In this document: piece after piece, positions 46,526-58,808 of the stretch
Layout of the letters: every line of letters starts with the position of its first letter
How positions within the stretch are numbered: the first letter of the stretch is position 1
Origin: Nepenthes gracilis
Lineage: Eukaryota; Streptophyta; Magnoliopsida; Caryophyllales; Nepenthaceae
NCBI GenBank assembly: GCA_033239525.1
Contig: BSYO01000024.1
Location: forward strand, 12,023,268-12,087,267
DNA length: 64,000 nt
Direction of reading: 5' to 3'
Notes under the pieces: generated by a model
The model's database searches: none
Told to the model about the DNA's origin: nothing
What the model saw: only the letters and a program-made list of their open reading frames with translations
Program-made: the position numbers and the translations under genes

Positions 46526-49500
46526 CTACCTTGCTTGGATATCCCGAAGTCTCAAGGTTACGGCTCGCTTGTGGGCTTCTAACCCCTCGACTTCAGCCAT
46601 AGTCACGACATATGGACCGAGGTTTCTCAGGCCTTCTTCAGTCAAGGATTGCACTGTAATGTATTTCAGGAAGGAATCAAGAGACACACCTCCATAAATT
46701 CTGGCATACCCGTAAGTCGGAAGGACATGATTAGTTCCACTTGCATAATCTCCTACACTCTCGGGTGTCCATTGCCCCAAAAACACTGATCCTGCAGATA
46801 TTACCAACCGTTACACACAATTAACAGTTTTTTGCCTTAATTATGAACAGCCTTGTGTTGAAAGCTTACAGCCAATGTGAAATCAAAGCCAAATGATATG
46901 ATTTAGATATTCAGATTATCATCATCGCCTCAGCAGACACATACCAGTTTCTGTGTGTATATATATGAAGGTGTGAGTATTTGTGTGCGACCGTGTGCGC
47001 GCTTGTATGTGGGCATGTTGGCAGATGCACGCTCGTGTGTCGGGGTCTATTGGTTGTCTGCCTATGCCGGTATGCATGTGTGCATGGATACACATAAATG
47101 TATGCATATCTTCTATTAATTAAGTTTTATGAATGTAAGATGAACAAATAAATGATCTAATGAATGTGTGAATCCATGATACCTTAACCTACAAAACAGA
47201 GCACTGACCTCAGCTCGGGCTATATTAACTGTGGTTGGTGAGGGTATTTCCCCATTCCAAGCCTTGGTGCATCCCAGACCAACAGGGACCCAAGAAGCAC
47301 CTATACTTCTCCTGAGTTTGCATGCTAATGTTTGACACATGTCAGAATATTTTATTATTTTTCTTTTGATACCAACATACTCTGACACGTTCTAAACATT
47401 GGACTATTTTTTATTTTTAAGAAAATTGAGCCATTTGGTAAAACTAGAAATTAAAAATAATAAATAAAAGCCCTAGTTTTTTTTTTTCTTGTGTGGTATG
47501 CTATAGACCAATTCTTTATATTAGCTCAATGTGTACTGATTTTTCCTGTTACTTTTTTTTTTTTTTATGTAAAACAACAAGTATACGTTTTTATAATAAT
47601 TTAATACAAAGTATTGTATATGATCAATTATATTCATATTTATAAATAAATTATGAATTTTTGTTTGCGTCTTCCAACACACTGGGTCCTTGATCTGACA
47701 ATTAACACATCAACATATCCATATCCTTTCATGTCTGTGTTCCATATCAGTAGCCATGCTCCTTAGACACCAACTGAACTTGAACATCCTAACTGGAATC
47801 TCAGTCACGGTTTTAACCATCTCCTTTGTCACTAACTTAATTATCTTTCTTTCTTGGAAATAGAACCTACTTGAAATTGTTAAATTGTCCATGAGCTTTC
47901 TTGTTAGCCAAGTAGACATAGTGGGGAATAGATACCAAATACAGTAGGGCAGAGAGTAAAGGGGAAGATAGAATTCCTAATGACATTTTCTTTTTTAAGG
48001 CTAGTAATTAACAAATCGGAAGGGGTAAGACTCGAACTTGTGTCAAACATGAATTCGTAGGGATCAAGCGCTAACTTCGCTACCCATAAGCCTCTCTAAT
48101 GACATTTTTTTAATACTAAACACTTAGCACTAAACATTAAGTTGTGAGGTACTTCGAGGAATAAAAGATGATTCACAAAATGAGGATGTTGATAAATTCG
48201 AATTATCTATCAGATCAACTGGCCCAGGTAACATAGAACACTAGGTATACCTGCATTCTCAATGAAGCTCTCCCACTTCTCCGCATCTTTCACGTTAATA
48301 ATCAGATGTTCTGGCGCATATAAGTTTGAGAAAGAAATTGCCTGAGTATGATAAGAAGGATTTAGCCATTAATTATAAACAAAATATGCAGTCATAGAAA
48401 TACTAAAAGAATATTTGGCATTACAGACTATAGAAAACATATGAAAACAGGTAACATATAAACCGCACATTGTGCGGGATATTATAGTTATCCACACGGA
48501 CTATTCACATACTACTTAGTCGAGGGGGTATTTTTGCATAAACATTCACACTTGATCACAAATAAAGTACATGATGAGGAAGGATTTCCATTATCCCATG
48601 TTGCAAATCAGAGCACTAACCTCAACCATATCACGAGCAAACACAGTGAAACTATGAGACAGCGCTTTTGAAGCAAACTCGCCTCTCGGAAGATTTTCAC
48701 ACTGCTTGCAGATTTCCTCCTCGATAGCCTTTAAATCTACACCATCCCCAGCTATTACGAGGACTACCTGACTGTCCGGTCCATGCTCAGCCTGAAAACT
48801 AGTAAATAAACACTTGAGATATCAAGCAGGGATATGCGTTATTCAACATGCAGCTTCCGTATAGGAAGGCACAATGATGGAGAGCTACATATAGTTCTTT
48901 TTCTTTAATAAGTTCGCGGCAAAGTCCCATTCATACATAATTAATGGAATGCTTAGAGTATGCTCATTAACTGAGAAAAAGATTTTGTCAATATTGGTAT
49001 AAATGATCTTTCCAATGGAGAAAGATAAAGTATCATCATTCATGCAATAATATAGGACTAAAAAATAACGGTTCTAATGACAACATACAGATATCTTTTT
49101 CAGAAAATATAGTATCTTATCCGGTTATCACTGGCATTCTTTCGCTGTTTAACTTAAGAATATTAATAAACATTTACAAAGAATATTCCTGTATCAGAAA
49201 CAGCAATGCCTCCCCCTTCCCAAAGGGAAAAAAAAAAAAAGAAGGGAAAAGTAAGATCTTGGCCATGGTAAATTATATATTGAGTTAGTCTATGATAGTG
49301 GCTATACCAAGACTTTTCACTTGAGAATTTGTCAAACTAATAAAAGGGGATTCAGGATTATTTTCCAGTGAGGTTGATGCACAATCTATGCATATTCTTC
49401 TTAGTATGTAACCTCTATTGCTTTTTAGTTTACAATTGGATTAAGGAGTCAATTTTTGTTTTTATTATGGTCATTAATGTATTTATATTCAACCCCCTCC

Positions 49501-52500
49501 TATTTATAACAATTCTTTTCCACAGAATACAGCCCCTTGGAGCAAAGAAAAGTATAGGATAGAACAAATACATTATAAGGTAGGTCTTGTCACTGATATA
49601 TGGATATTGTCACAAAAGGCATAAATTCCTTGTTCGGTGCATTATTAATTTGTTCCACCCTACTTTTCCCCCCCACAGATTATTCAACAACTTTTAGCTT
49701 GCATGTCACAAATACTTCTTACTGAGACAGTAGAAGGAAAAATTTTGGGGTACTCCATCTTACCGAGGAGTGACCTAATGAATATCCAAGGCTCCTTTCA
49801 TAAGGAAACCAAGATGCAAAACAACCAAACTAAATAAAGAAAAAAGGGTTGTTTTTAGGAAGTAAAAAAGCTGCTTATCACTGGTGTACTACAAACAATT
49901 GCTCTTAGCATGAGATGTTTGTGATCCCAACTAGTAACAAATCTTGAACAATCAAGCGTATGATTTCAAGTTGTGAGGACAGAATTTGCAGACAACATAT
50001 AGCATGCAAACAACCTATTTATGGAAGGATCACTCTTTAGATATTTTAATGTACATCATGTGAAAATAGATGCTTCATCCATTGATGCAAATATTGCCCG
50101 ATATTATAAATATTGGCTAATACATATACATATCGGGCTCTCCGATATTAATATTTCTCAATACAGCAACAATATTAGATACAATACCGATACATATTTC
50201 TCAATATCGACAATATAATATGATATATCGATCGATATAGCTCTATTAGCATATGATTTTCAAAACAAATTTCCTTCCAATATTATCCAATATGTCCGAT
50301 ATTTATATGGCTGCAACTAATACCGATGTTTTTCATCCATGGCTTCATCTCAATGGTGACTTGTGAGAAGAACAAAAGAAAGCTCGAGGAATATAATCCA
50401 AAAACTCAAAAATAGAGAGACACCTGAGAAAGCAGATCTGCTGCAACATGGACAGGGTTAGCATATTTGTCAGCAATGACCAGAACTTCTGAAGGACCTG
50501 CCGGCATGTCGATTGAAATCATAGCTTCACTGTTCTGAAGGGAGGAAGGAAAGCCAAAAGTAAGTAGATAATGGAACTAAACTGAAAATAATGATAAAAT
50601 AACAAAACCAGAACATCAAAACTGCATTATGTGTACCTGAAGAATCATTTTTGCAGCTGTTACATACTGATTTCCAGGACCAAAAATTTTCTCAACCTAT
50701 AAATTTAAAGTAAAACAGGTTGTAAGAGAAAAGAGCAGATGATAAAGGTAAAAGCACTGAAGAAAGCAAAACTTTAAATGCATGTTCAAGTTCAATAATC
50801 GGAAGTGATATAAAGAATTTCTCAACATAAGAAAGAACTGAGAAATCTTCAAACATAAAGTTTGAATTCAACCTTAAAAGCATTCAGCAGTAAATTCAAA
50901 AAGGGAGCCACAGAGTAAACAAACTACTTTTGAAGAACTTTCCATGACTAACCAGTCACTCATAGTATTGTTGAGCATTCACAGTTATGCATCTTCTAGA
51001 ATATTCTTATTTTATAATACCTTTGGACAGTTTTAACCCATTTTCCATTTCGAAGTACATCTTTGTTAGTTTTTCTTTATATTTTTAATAGTGACCGGTT
51101 TCTATCCACCAACATCACTTTGTTCAGCTTGTGTAATCCTTTATTTGTCTCTCAACAAGAGTTAAATCAACTCATCATAGTGATCTGTGGTTTTCACTTA
51201 CAGAAGCAGAAATGGTTGCATTCAATGAAGCTGATAAGGTCAGCCATTATTCTGGCAGTTGAAAATTGAATGCTCACAACTGCAGATTAAGAGAACTTTT
51301 TCCTAGAGTTCGAAAATAATGTAAGGTACATAATAGTTCTATCTCTCAACAACCTTAGTTTAAGTAGATTCATCCTTATTCATCAATAGTTAAGGAAGAA
51401 GTTGATAAGAGTCCTGTACCTTTGGGCAGGAATCTGTTCCCCATGCCATGGCAGCAATGGCCTGCAAAACATTAAAGTGGTTAGAACAACTGAAAAAAAA
51501 AATGGCAAAGTAGAAACTGCAATAGAGAAAAGAACAAGCACCACAAAAAATGCATTACTATAAATTAACTCATGGTTTCAGACCTGAGCTCCTCCAGCTT
51601 TAAGGATGTGAGTGACGCCAGCCTTTTTGGCACAGTAGAGTACCTCCTGCAGGATAATTAATCACTTCCTTTCCATAACTTAAACAGTAAGACATTCTAG
51701 GGGGAAGAGAGAGAGAGAGTAGAACAGAATAAATACCTTGCATATGCTGCCATCCTTACTAGGTGGTGTTGCAAGAATTACAGTTTTGCACCCAGCAATC
51801 TTTGCTGGCTGGCACATAGAAAAAACTGTTGATTAACAAACTTCAGGTAATTCAAAGGTAATGATGGGGTAAGGGACTGGAAAAGAAGTGGTATAACATA
51901 CTACAGAAAGCATAAGAGCTGTAGAGGGTAGAACTGCAGTCCCTCCTGGAACATAGAGACCCACAGAACCAATGCTCCTTGGGACACGTTTGCATCTAAC
52001 ACCCTGTCGTTGAAATCCTCAAATACCATAAGCAAGATAGAAAGGAAGAAACGAGAAGTGATATGTTATTTGTAATTAACAACTTACACTCATGTTCTCA
52101 ACACTTTTCTCCACTGGCTTTTGAGCGGCATGGAATGCATATATGTTTTGGTAGGCAACATCAAATGCTTCTTTAACAGCAGGATCAAGCTGTCAGAATA
52201 GCATATATTTGAGAAATAGATCCAGAGAGTAATTTTAACAAGGTAAGCTACTAAATCTATCAAGTTTTTGAACCGTATATAGATGCAAAAAGGCCTACAA
52301 ATAGCTGACTTAGCATATGATTAGAATAGAAACATATCCTATGAAAGCATCTTTTGTATACCTCTGGATCTGGTAAATCAGCCACAATGTCAACTATTGC
52401 ATCCAGTTCAACTTTATCAAACTTTGCAGTATAACTGCACAGGAGATATATACTCAATTTCAGAAAAAAAAAAAAACAACAGCTAAAGGATAAAATACTT

Positions 52501-54894
52501 GAAACCCTGTATCCTCGAATCACAAGTTACAGATATGAACAAGAAGCGTAATCCTGATATCACCACGAGTTACAGATACGAACAAGGGGGGAGATCCTGA
52601 TATCCTCAAACTGCGAGTTACAGATATGAACAAGGGGGGAAGCTAGAAGGATCTCCATGATGTTAATTGAAATAACAAGATGAATAAGCATTTACTCTTT
52701 CACTGCATCATCACCCCGACTGCGTACATCATCAACAATGGGTTGGACCTGACATATTGTATATGCAACAACTTATTTAATTCTAAAAGATATTACATAA
52801 GTAGTGATATAAGGAGGCAGCAGAGTTTTCTAAAAAAATTTTTAAAAGGACTCTCCTATTGACTTCACATTTCTCATTCCCATTCTCTAGGAAGCTCATT
52901 TTATAGCTAGAACTCCATTTACAATAAGATAACATTTCATTCATAATAAGTAATGCTTCATAGAGAAGTGCCAGAATGTAGTGACATCCAATAAGAATCA
53001 ACCAACACGGCCCAATTTATGAGACCTCATAAGGCCTTGATACCTAAAATTAGTCCTTTGTGCATGACGAGTGACGAGAATAATCCTCACCTAGCCAATT
53101 CATTTATCTTTTGGCTTCGTTCTAGAAAGGGATGTAAATGTTTTCCATTATCAACATCCTCCTTGGGAACAATTATAGTTGAAAAAAAGAGTAGTTTTGC
53201 TCACTTATCTAGGATCTTAGCTCTAAGCACAGGGGAGGGGGGAGAACATTAAAACAAAGAAGAAAGGGGCACAGCATACCAGGCTGAAAATAGAAGAGAA
53301 ATCAATACGAGGACGAGCTTTCAGACTATTAAGCTCCACAAGAGTGAGCTCAGATAACTTGTATGACTTCATTAAGCAGTTCACAATGCCACTGAAAGAT
53401 CCTATAAAAACAACAAAAAATTGAATGCAAGTGCGGTGGCCAAGGAAAAGACAGAATCCACAAAATTTTACTCATGTAGAATATCTGAGTCAGATTAATC
53501 AGACATAATTCTAAAATATAGCTAGCATCCCAGATATTTAGAAATGATCTCCCAATTTTCAATCAACATTTGATGGCAGTAATTTAGGATCAAATTTGAT
53601 GGGTATAGCCAGAAATGGGCCGGCCCAATACTCAACTAGATAAAAGACCCAAATACCAACGCCCAATAAAAGATGCCACAGAGCCCATCCGACAATGGCG
53701 CTTGAACGCCTGAACCAAAGGAGCATAGTCTAAACAGCTAGATATTTAAGGACCATAATAAGCAGCTGAAGGGATACTATACCTGAAAACCAGGTGGTTC
53801 CACCATTAAATAGAAATGGCTATTATACACTGCTGTCAATGCCTCTCACCACTAATTCAAAGCAACGTCATAAACATGCATCAATCTCAAGTACTATTTA
53901 ACCAAACAGTGCCTCTATCTATAAATAAAACCTCTCCCCCCAAAAAAAGGGGAGAAAGAAAAAAAGGTTATTTAATTAGACGAGTACACAAAAGGAGCAT
54001 AACCCTCCAAACATACTCTCATCCCCATCCTCTCTCATTCTCAGCATTTTCTTCCTCTGCATCTTTCCATTTCCATTAGAAAGATTATTGATTTGAAAAT
54101 TAGAGGATATACCGGGGAGCAAGTATTGTATGTCTCTTACCTCCAATTTATTTTGTTGTGGTATGCATGATTCTGATTCATAATTACGAAAACCGGACCC
54201 ATTTTTATTGAGATATCCAAGTAAAGCAGTCATTTCCCTAATTCATACGACAACCCGGATTATTGGGACGCTTTAAAATTATATGCTCTTGCAGGGTTCA
54301 TATGATGACACTTCCTTTTGAATGGCACATCCTTATTTCATGATCAATTTTAAAGAGAAAATGCTAGCAAGCAGAGGGTGCAATAAATTTGCCATGGTGC
54401 GCAGATGAGACCCACAAGTGAATGTATTATACGTTCCAATACGTCCATTTTACTTAGGTAACAACTCAAAAATATCCTTTCCCAATTGAGGATACGTGTC
54501 ATGTAACTCCCTTGATTGAAAATGCCTTTGACAAACACATGCCACTTGTCACTCAAAATGGTGTAAGGCGAAACAGAAGATCCAAAAGACATTTTATTTA
54601 GTGTTCCTCTTCTTTCAATGGAATGGAGTTCAAGCACATAGTACATCATTCTAGTTTTACGTGGTGCAAATCAAATTTGACGTCACGCACATACCGAATT
54701 TCAAATCTAACTCAAACTAACAACTGAAAGGCAATAGACTATTCGAGGAGAGCATATATACCTGAAGGTAAATATTGAGATCGGCGATCAACATTCAATG
54801 AGGCAGCAATGAGTCGAAAATTGCGAATTGGGTAGGACTTAGTAATTAAGAAATTGGAATTGCCTCGATTTAAGCATAGTAATTGAGCGTCCAT
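46526..54894 (-). CDS. HDH (HISN8): Histidinol dehydrogenase, plastid precursor, 14 exons, complete
   Basis: Exons in order: 54894-54762, 53401-53280, 52748-52696, 52434-52362, 52189-52088, 52003-51902, 51808-51737, 51646-51584, 51461-51420, 50696-50637, 50534-50424, 48791-48621, 48341-48251, 46791-46526. They total 1461 nt in one frame, 486 aa; all introns GT-AG. The enzyme oxidises L-histidinol to L-histidine in two NAD-dependent steps. From E. coli HisD, zinc ligands are seen as Gln311 and His314 ([12 protein letters not shown]), Asp413 (GDYASGTNH) and His472 (AHKRAV); catalytic Glu379-His380 are in YAPEHL. The first about 45 residues are basic and Ser/Asn-rich, fitting a chloroplast transit peptide, since plant histidine synthesis is plastidic. 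The stop TAG at 46526 overlaps a possible GT donor (AG/GTAGGC), so a further 3' exon cannot be excluded. Intron 13 holds a SINE and intron 1 a dispersed repeat. Confidence 0.95.
46955..47105. repeat. GT/AT-rich alternating purine-pyrimidine stretch in HDH intron 13
   Basis: Loose TGTGTGTATATATATG, TGTGTGCG and GTGTGTCG words with many alternating purine-pyrimidine steps. A decayed microsatellite that reads as long frames by chance. Confidence 0.55.
47990..48095 (-). mobile_element. tRNA-derived SINE in HDH intron 13, TSD 13 bp
   Basis: On the minus strand: GAGAGGCTTATGGG, then an A-box-like TAGCGAAGTTAGCG, then a B-box-like AGTTCGAGTC, and an A-rich tail (CTTAAAAAAG). It is flanked by CTAATGACATTTT (47977-47989 and 48096-48108), a perfect 13-bp duplication of LINE-type target-primed insertion. 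Body 106 bp, so very short or tail-truncated. It lies in the same orientation as HDH. Confidence 0.75.
50035..50345. repeat. CGATATT-rich dispersed repeat in HDH intron 11
   Basis: Many ATCGG, CCGATATT and AATATTG words in both orientations, with GCTTCATCCATTGATGC at left and TTTTTCATCCATGGC at right. It looks like a decayed repeat or MITE. No termini could be proven. Confidence 0.4.
54375..54724 (+). repeat. Dispersed repeat C in HDH intron 1
   Basis: Nearly identical to the reverse complement of 63732-64000: shared blocks CCCACAAGTGAATGTATTAT, CCATTTTACTTAGGT, CAATTGAGGATACGTGTCAT and TTTCAAATCTAACTCAAAC. The right end (AACTAACAAC at 54724) is shared by both copies and so is a real terminus. 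The left end is not proven. This copy has about 60 bp (54514-54574) absent from the other. Confidence 0.75.
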
Positions 54895-55247
54895 TCACCT
54901 GCAAAGCTAAAGCGATAGCACTTCGTAGTGTCGAACACGACGAAGCCGCAACTCTTAAAGCTGAAGTTGATCGATTTTATGGATTTCAGGGACGGATTTC
55001 TGTGCTCCTCTCTTTCCCTCTCTCTCCTTCAGAGAGAAACTGTCGATACAGCCGGAACGAGTAACAAGGAACGGCGGCGTAAGTTGTGCTGGGCGCTTAC
55101 CTTCGTTCCCCTCTGGAAAATTGTGGAATCGAACCTAGAAAACCATAGCCCTCTCCATTGCTCGACACCAGTCTGGCCTCCTTGCTCGCATATGATATGT
55201 TGATTTATTTAATTTATGTTACATGATTTTATATAATTAATTTAGAT
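54895..55247 (-). promoter_or_regulatory. HDH upstream region, squeezed by a solo LTR
   Basis: Only 353 bp separate the HDH ATG from the solo LTR at 55248. The span must hold the 5' UTR and at least the core promoter. It contains a CT/GA-rich tract (55010-55035). No certain TATA box was identified. Confidence 0.4.
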
Positions 55248-56327
55248 TGATGCATCCTTGAATTTAAACTTCGAACATATTCGAGTTATCTGCTTGTCTG
55301 GTACCGGCTCCATTCATTGAGTTTGAATCTTGCATACTACTAAAACGAACAGGAGGTCAGTGTGTCGACAGAAAGCTTCCTACCGAAAACACTGATACTT
55401 AAATCAGTAAACAGCCTTCAAAATCTGAAAATGTAACTGAAAATGAGAATTGAGGGGGAGAATGTAAGAGTGCGTAGGTTTCCAGATGAAAAAGAGGTAA
55501 TACTGTCTCTTGAATATGGATGACGGGTGAAGGCAGTAAATGTCCGTCAACAGGAAGAGCGCTTGTATACCTATTATCTGTGTTCTTTTTCTCAGTAAGT
55601 TAGGATGCTTTGCAGAGAGAGTGGGTATGAAATCATTCTGGGATGCCTAGTCGAGAGCGTACGTTGAGAGAGCAGTAGCAGACGTTGTGTGAGAGGTTGT
55701 TCGCATGCCCTGAGCGAAAACCCTAGGGCTCTTTTTAATGGCGGCTTGGTGATTTTTCATAGTTGAAAGGTGTGATTTCCTGCGCCATGTTTAGGCGGCC
55801 TTCCTTGTGAAGAAGGTACGCGTTAGCTAATTAGTTGGGATCGTTTTCTTCTTTGGCGGGTAGCGGCTTTCCAAATTTCCTACCTCCCTTTCTAGTATAT
55901 TACTGATGGAATGCTCCATTTGATAGGAATTGGAAAGATCTGACGCCTTTCTTATAGGAAAATCGTCGATCTTGTCAACTTCCTTTTTGGAGCTGGTCGG
56001 ATTTATAAAAGGCGTAAGGTTAGAAAAAGAACCGTTGCTAAGCGCCTGCTGGAGCGTGGGTACAAGTGGGTCAGGCCCATGAAAAGCCTTTTTATTCTTG
56101 TCCTGTTACTACAGTGATTCTGATCAACGCACGGGTTGACAGTCCTGAGCGCGAGTAGGCCGCCTGCCTATACCTCAATCAGTCAACGCTAGCGTTGACC
56201 GTCTGATGCGTGTTTAGGCTTTCTAGGAATTCAGCCCTCGTTTCATGTTGGGCCAACGTTGACCGTTTAATAGTAGATCTGGATTGCCTTTAACTATTGG
56301 GCTAGCTCATTTATAGTATACCCATCA
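55248..56327 (-). mobile_element. Solo LTR, family A, TSD TAGAT
   Basis: 1080 bp in minus orientation. The plus strand reads TGATGCATCC at left and GTATACCCATCA at right, the reverse complement of the family A ends, flanked by TAGAT (55243-55247 and 56328-56332). Its left 120 bp are collinear with the reverse complement of 5880-5996. It carries the same GTTGACC words. Confidence 0.85.
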
Positions 56328-56332
56328 TAGAT

Positions 56333-56936
56333 ATATTAATTATTTATAATTAATTAAAAAATTAAAAATATATATATTTAATATATATTCTTTGATAAAA
56401 AATAAATATTTTAATAATTTAAAAATAATTTTGTTTATATTATAGAAGACTATCTATACCTATTATTTTAAGATGTACAAAAATTATGAAAAATTTCTAT
56501 AAGTCTTAAAAAAAGAGAGATAAATCATCTTTTAATTCTTCAAAATAAATAATGATTTCAATTTGATTTTAATTCAACAATTTAATTTTGACCAGTCAAA
56601 ACTAAATTTTATAAATTTATTTGTATATATAAGTATTTGGTAAAAATAATAATAATAACTTAAAAATTAAAATTTATATCTCAGTAAAAATTTTATATAT
56701 TTTTAACATGCAAAATCAAGATTGGAGCTTTTATTTTATCATTAGAGTCCGAATAAGATAATGCTTCGAATCGAGGTTTTACAAATTAAGCCAAAGCTTA
56801 AAAATTATTCAATATGTTTTTTATATTATTTTGAAATATAAGTGTTATTAAATCTCCCTAATTCGATGGTCATAGGATTCATTTTTAAATCACAGATTCT
56901 CCTCAAAAAAACACATAATATTTATTTCTATGAATT
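56333..56936. other. AT-rich spacer between two family A LTRs
   Basis: AT-rich throughout. No feature seen. Confidence 0.55.
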
Positions 56937-58063
56937 TGATGGATATACCATAATATGAGTTGGTCCACGGTCAAAGAAGGCCCAAATAGCCAATTGGACG
57001 GTCAACTCAAATGACAGCCCAACAGGAGGCGAATGCCCAAATCCTGAAAAGTATAAGATGGTCAACGACAGCGTTAACCGTCGAGACACTAACAGGCGGC
57101 CAACTCGCGTACATCAACTCGAGCGTTGATCGGATGTACTGTAATAGCAGGCCCAAAAGGGCGTTAAACATGCTATGGCTCAAGCCCAAATTGGCAGGCG
57201 GACTCGTGCACGAAAAGCAACGATCCTTTCATGATCACCTACTTTTCTAAAAGCTGATCTTCTCCAAAAAGGCGACAAGGAAGTCAGCGCCACCGTTGGA
57301 GTCAAAACGGTCACAAAGAGCTGAGATGATTTGAATATCCGTTACGCTGTTCAGTAGGAAAAGGATCCATCAAATCACGACTGTCAAACCCACCAACTCT
57401 GAAAAGGCTGCCATTGCCGGTCCAAGAAGAACACGCCACCTTACTCAGAGAAGGTGGCTCTCCTGCTATCCATATAAGCTTGAGGTCTTCATTCTGGAAG
57501 ACATACTCATGCTCACGAACGAACACGCAAGCTTACACAGAAATAGAAGCTCTCTTACTCACTCTTCCTGAACATCCAGAACAAGTTTCCTAAAAGACTT
57601 CCTACAGTCTAACACACAAACGTTTACAAAGCTTGAACAGAGACTCATCTTCTCTTTCTCTCTACGCAAGCGTTCATCCTCAGATCCCACCAAAGACCTC
57701 CAGATTCTAGGAGACATTTCCAGCTTTTTGAGAATCATTCCCTAAAGCCTCCACGCTTTCAGAACGCCACTTCCACACGATCTCTGTGAGCAAAAAGCGA
57801 GAACTCACGTTCTCAACGAGCCAACACTCTCGACCATCCTACTCTCTTTCTCTCTCTCCTTTACTTATCAATTTACCTTCCTTACTTCGAAGGCTTTTTA
57901 CTGACTTGAGCGTCGCAATATTTTCGATGAGACAACCTCCCGCCGACGCACTGACCTCTTATTTACTTTAGTGGTGTGCAAGATTTAGACTTAATGAATG
58001 GAGCCGGATCGAGCTATCCAGACGAATTTGAATCTGTTCGAAGTCGGATCTAGGTATATATCA
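56937..58063 (+). mobile_element. LTR, family A, probably solo
   Basis: About 1127 bp starting TGATGGATATACC and ending GGTATATATCA. The 3' part matches 5830-5996 closely (TTACTGACTTGAGCGTCG, GTGGTGTGCA, TCTGTTCGAAGTCGGATC). The flanks GAATT and ATTTT do not form a convincing duplication. No internal domain on either side. Confidence 0.75.
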
Positions 58064-58381
58064 ATTTTTTTAATTTTAAGTATTCTAAGATATTTAAATT
58101 TTATTTTTTTTAATTTTTTATTTTAACGTAGAATTTTAATTTTATTAATTGAGTCAATAAAAATGTAAAAAATAAAAATATTAGAAAATAAATAATTTGA
58201 AGATTTTCTTATTAAAATGCTACACAAATACAATTTTTGTTGCCATTTTTGTCAACTTTTTGACGTAGTTGATAAAATTAACTACAAGCTAAAAATAAAA
58301 AATAATAATAAATAAAATAAAATAATTAAATGTGTTATAAGAAAATATATATATCGTACTCCAATTAATATTGTTAAAATT
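58064..58381. other. AT-rich spacer
   Basis: AT-rich sequence without recognisable features. Confidence 0.5.
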
Positions 58382-58808
58382 AGAATTAATGTGTCCTTGC
58401 ATCCGAGTTGTCCAAAGGGTTAGGGAGTTGCTTAATCTTCCTTTGACGGGTCGAATTGGAGTCGGTCCGGTCTTCATACCTTTAATTTAAACACTGCGCA
58501 ATACAACTAAAAATAAGATGTTAGAGAATTTATGAGATTTATTTTCCAATATATATTTTAACGCTCAAATAAAAATCTTTCTTACCAAGTACAGAAAGAT
58601 AGGAGGTTGCAAATCGAATGCGTTGATGCATGTTATGGGGATCCGTATTTAGGTGCACCCGTTTAAGAGACGGTTTAAAGGTACGCTCGACTGAGGAGCA
58701 ATTTGGAAGTACGCTCGATCGAGGGGTGATTTAGAAGTGTGCTCGACAAATGAGAGACTTGAAAGTGGCCCAAATGAGAGTGGCTTGGAATTGCGCCCAA
58801 CAGGGGGG
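58382..58808 (-). mobile_element. LTR fragment, family B, cut by the chromovirus LTR
   Basis: 58382-58600 matches, in reverse complement, the right end of the copy near 7395. The 29-bp array follows (TACGCTCGA at 58682 and 58711, GTGCTCGAC at 58740). The sequence is interrupted at 58809, where the chromovirus LTR begins, so the chromovirus probably inserted into it. Confidence 0.5.

Noticed and set aside
46911..47107. His/Thr/Cys-rich minus-strand ORFs in HDH intron 13
   Set aside because: Produced by an alternating GT-rich microsatellite in two frames; no start or splice context.
48010..48090. Functional tRNA gene
   Set aside because: A- and B-box-like motifs are present, but no acceptor stem or cloverleaf can be formed, and the 13-bp duplication and A-tail mark a SINE.
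54928..55203. 91-aa plus-strand ORF upstream of HDH
   Set aside because: No domain; it overlaps the HDH upstream region antisense and has a CT-rich repeat-driven composition.
56932..58068. Target-site duplication for the LTR at 56937-58063
   Set aside because: Flanks GAATT and ATTTT share only a shifted AATT; not enough to call.
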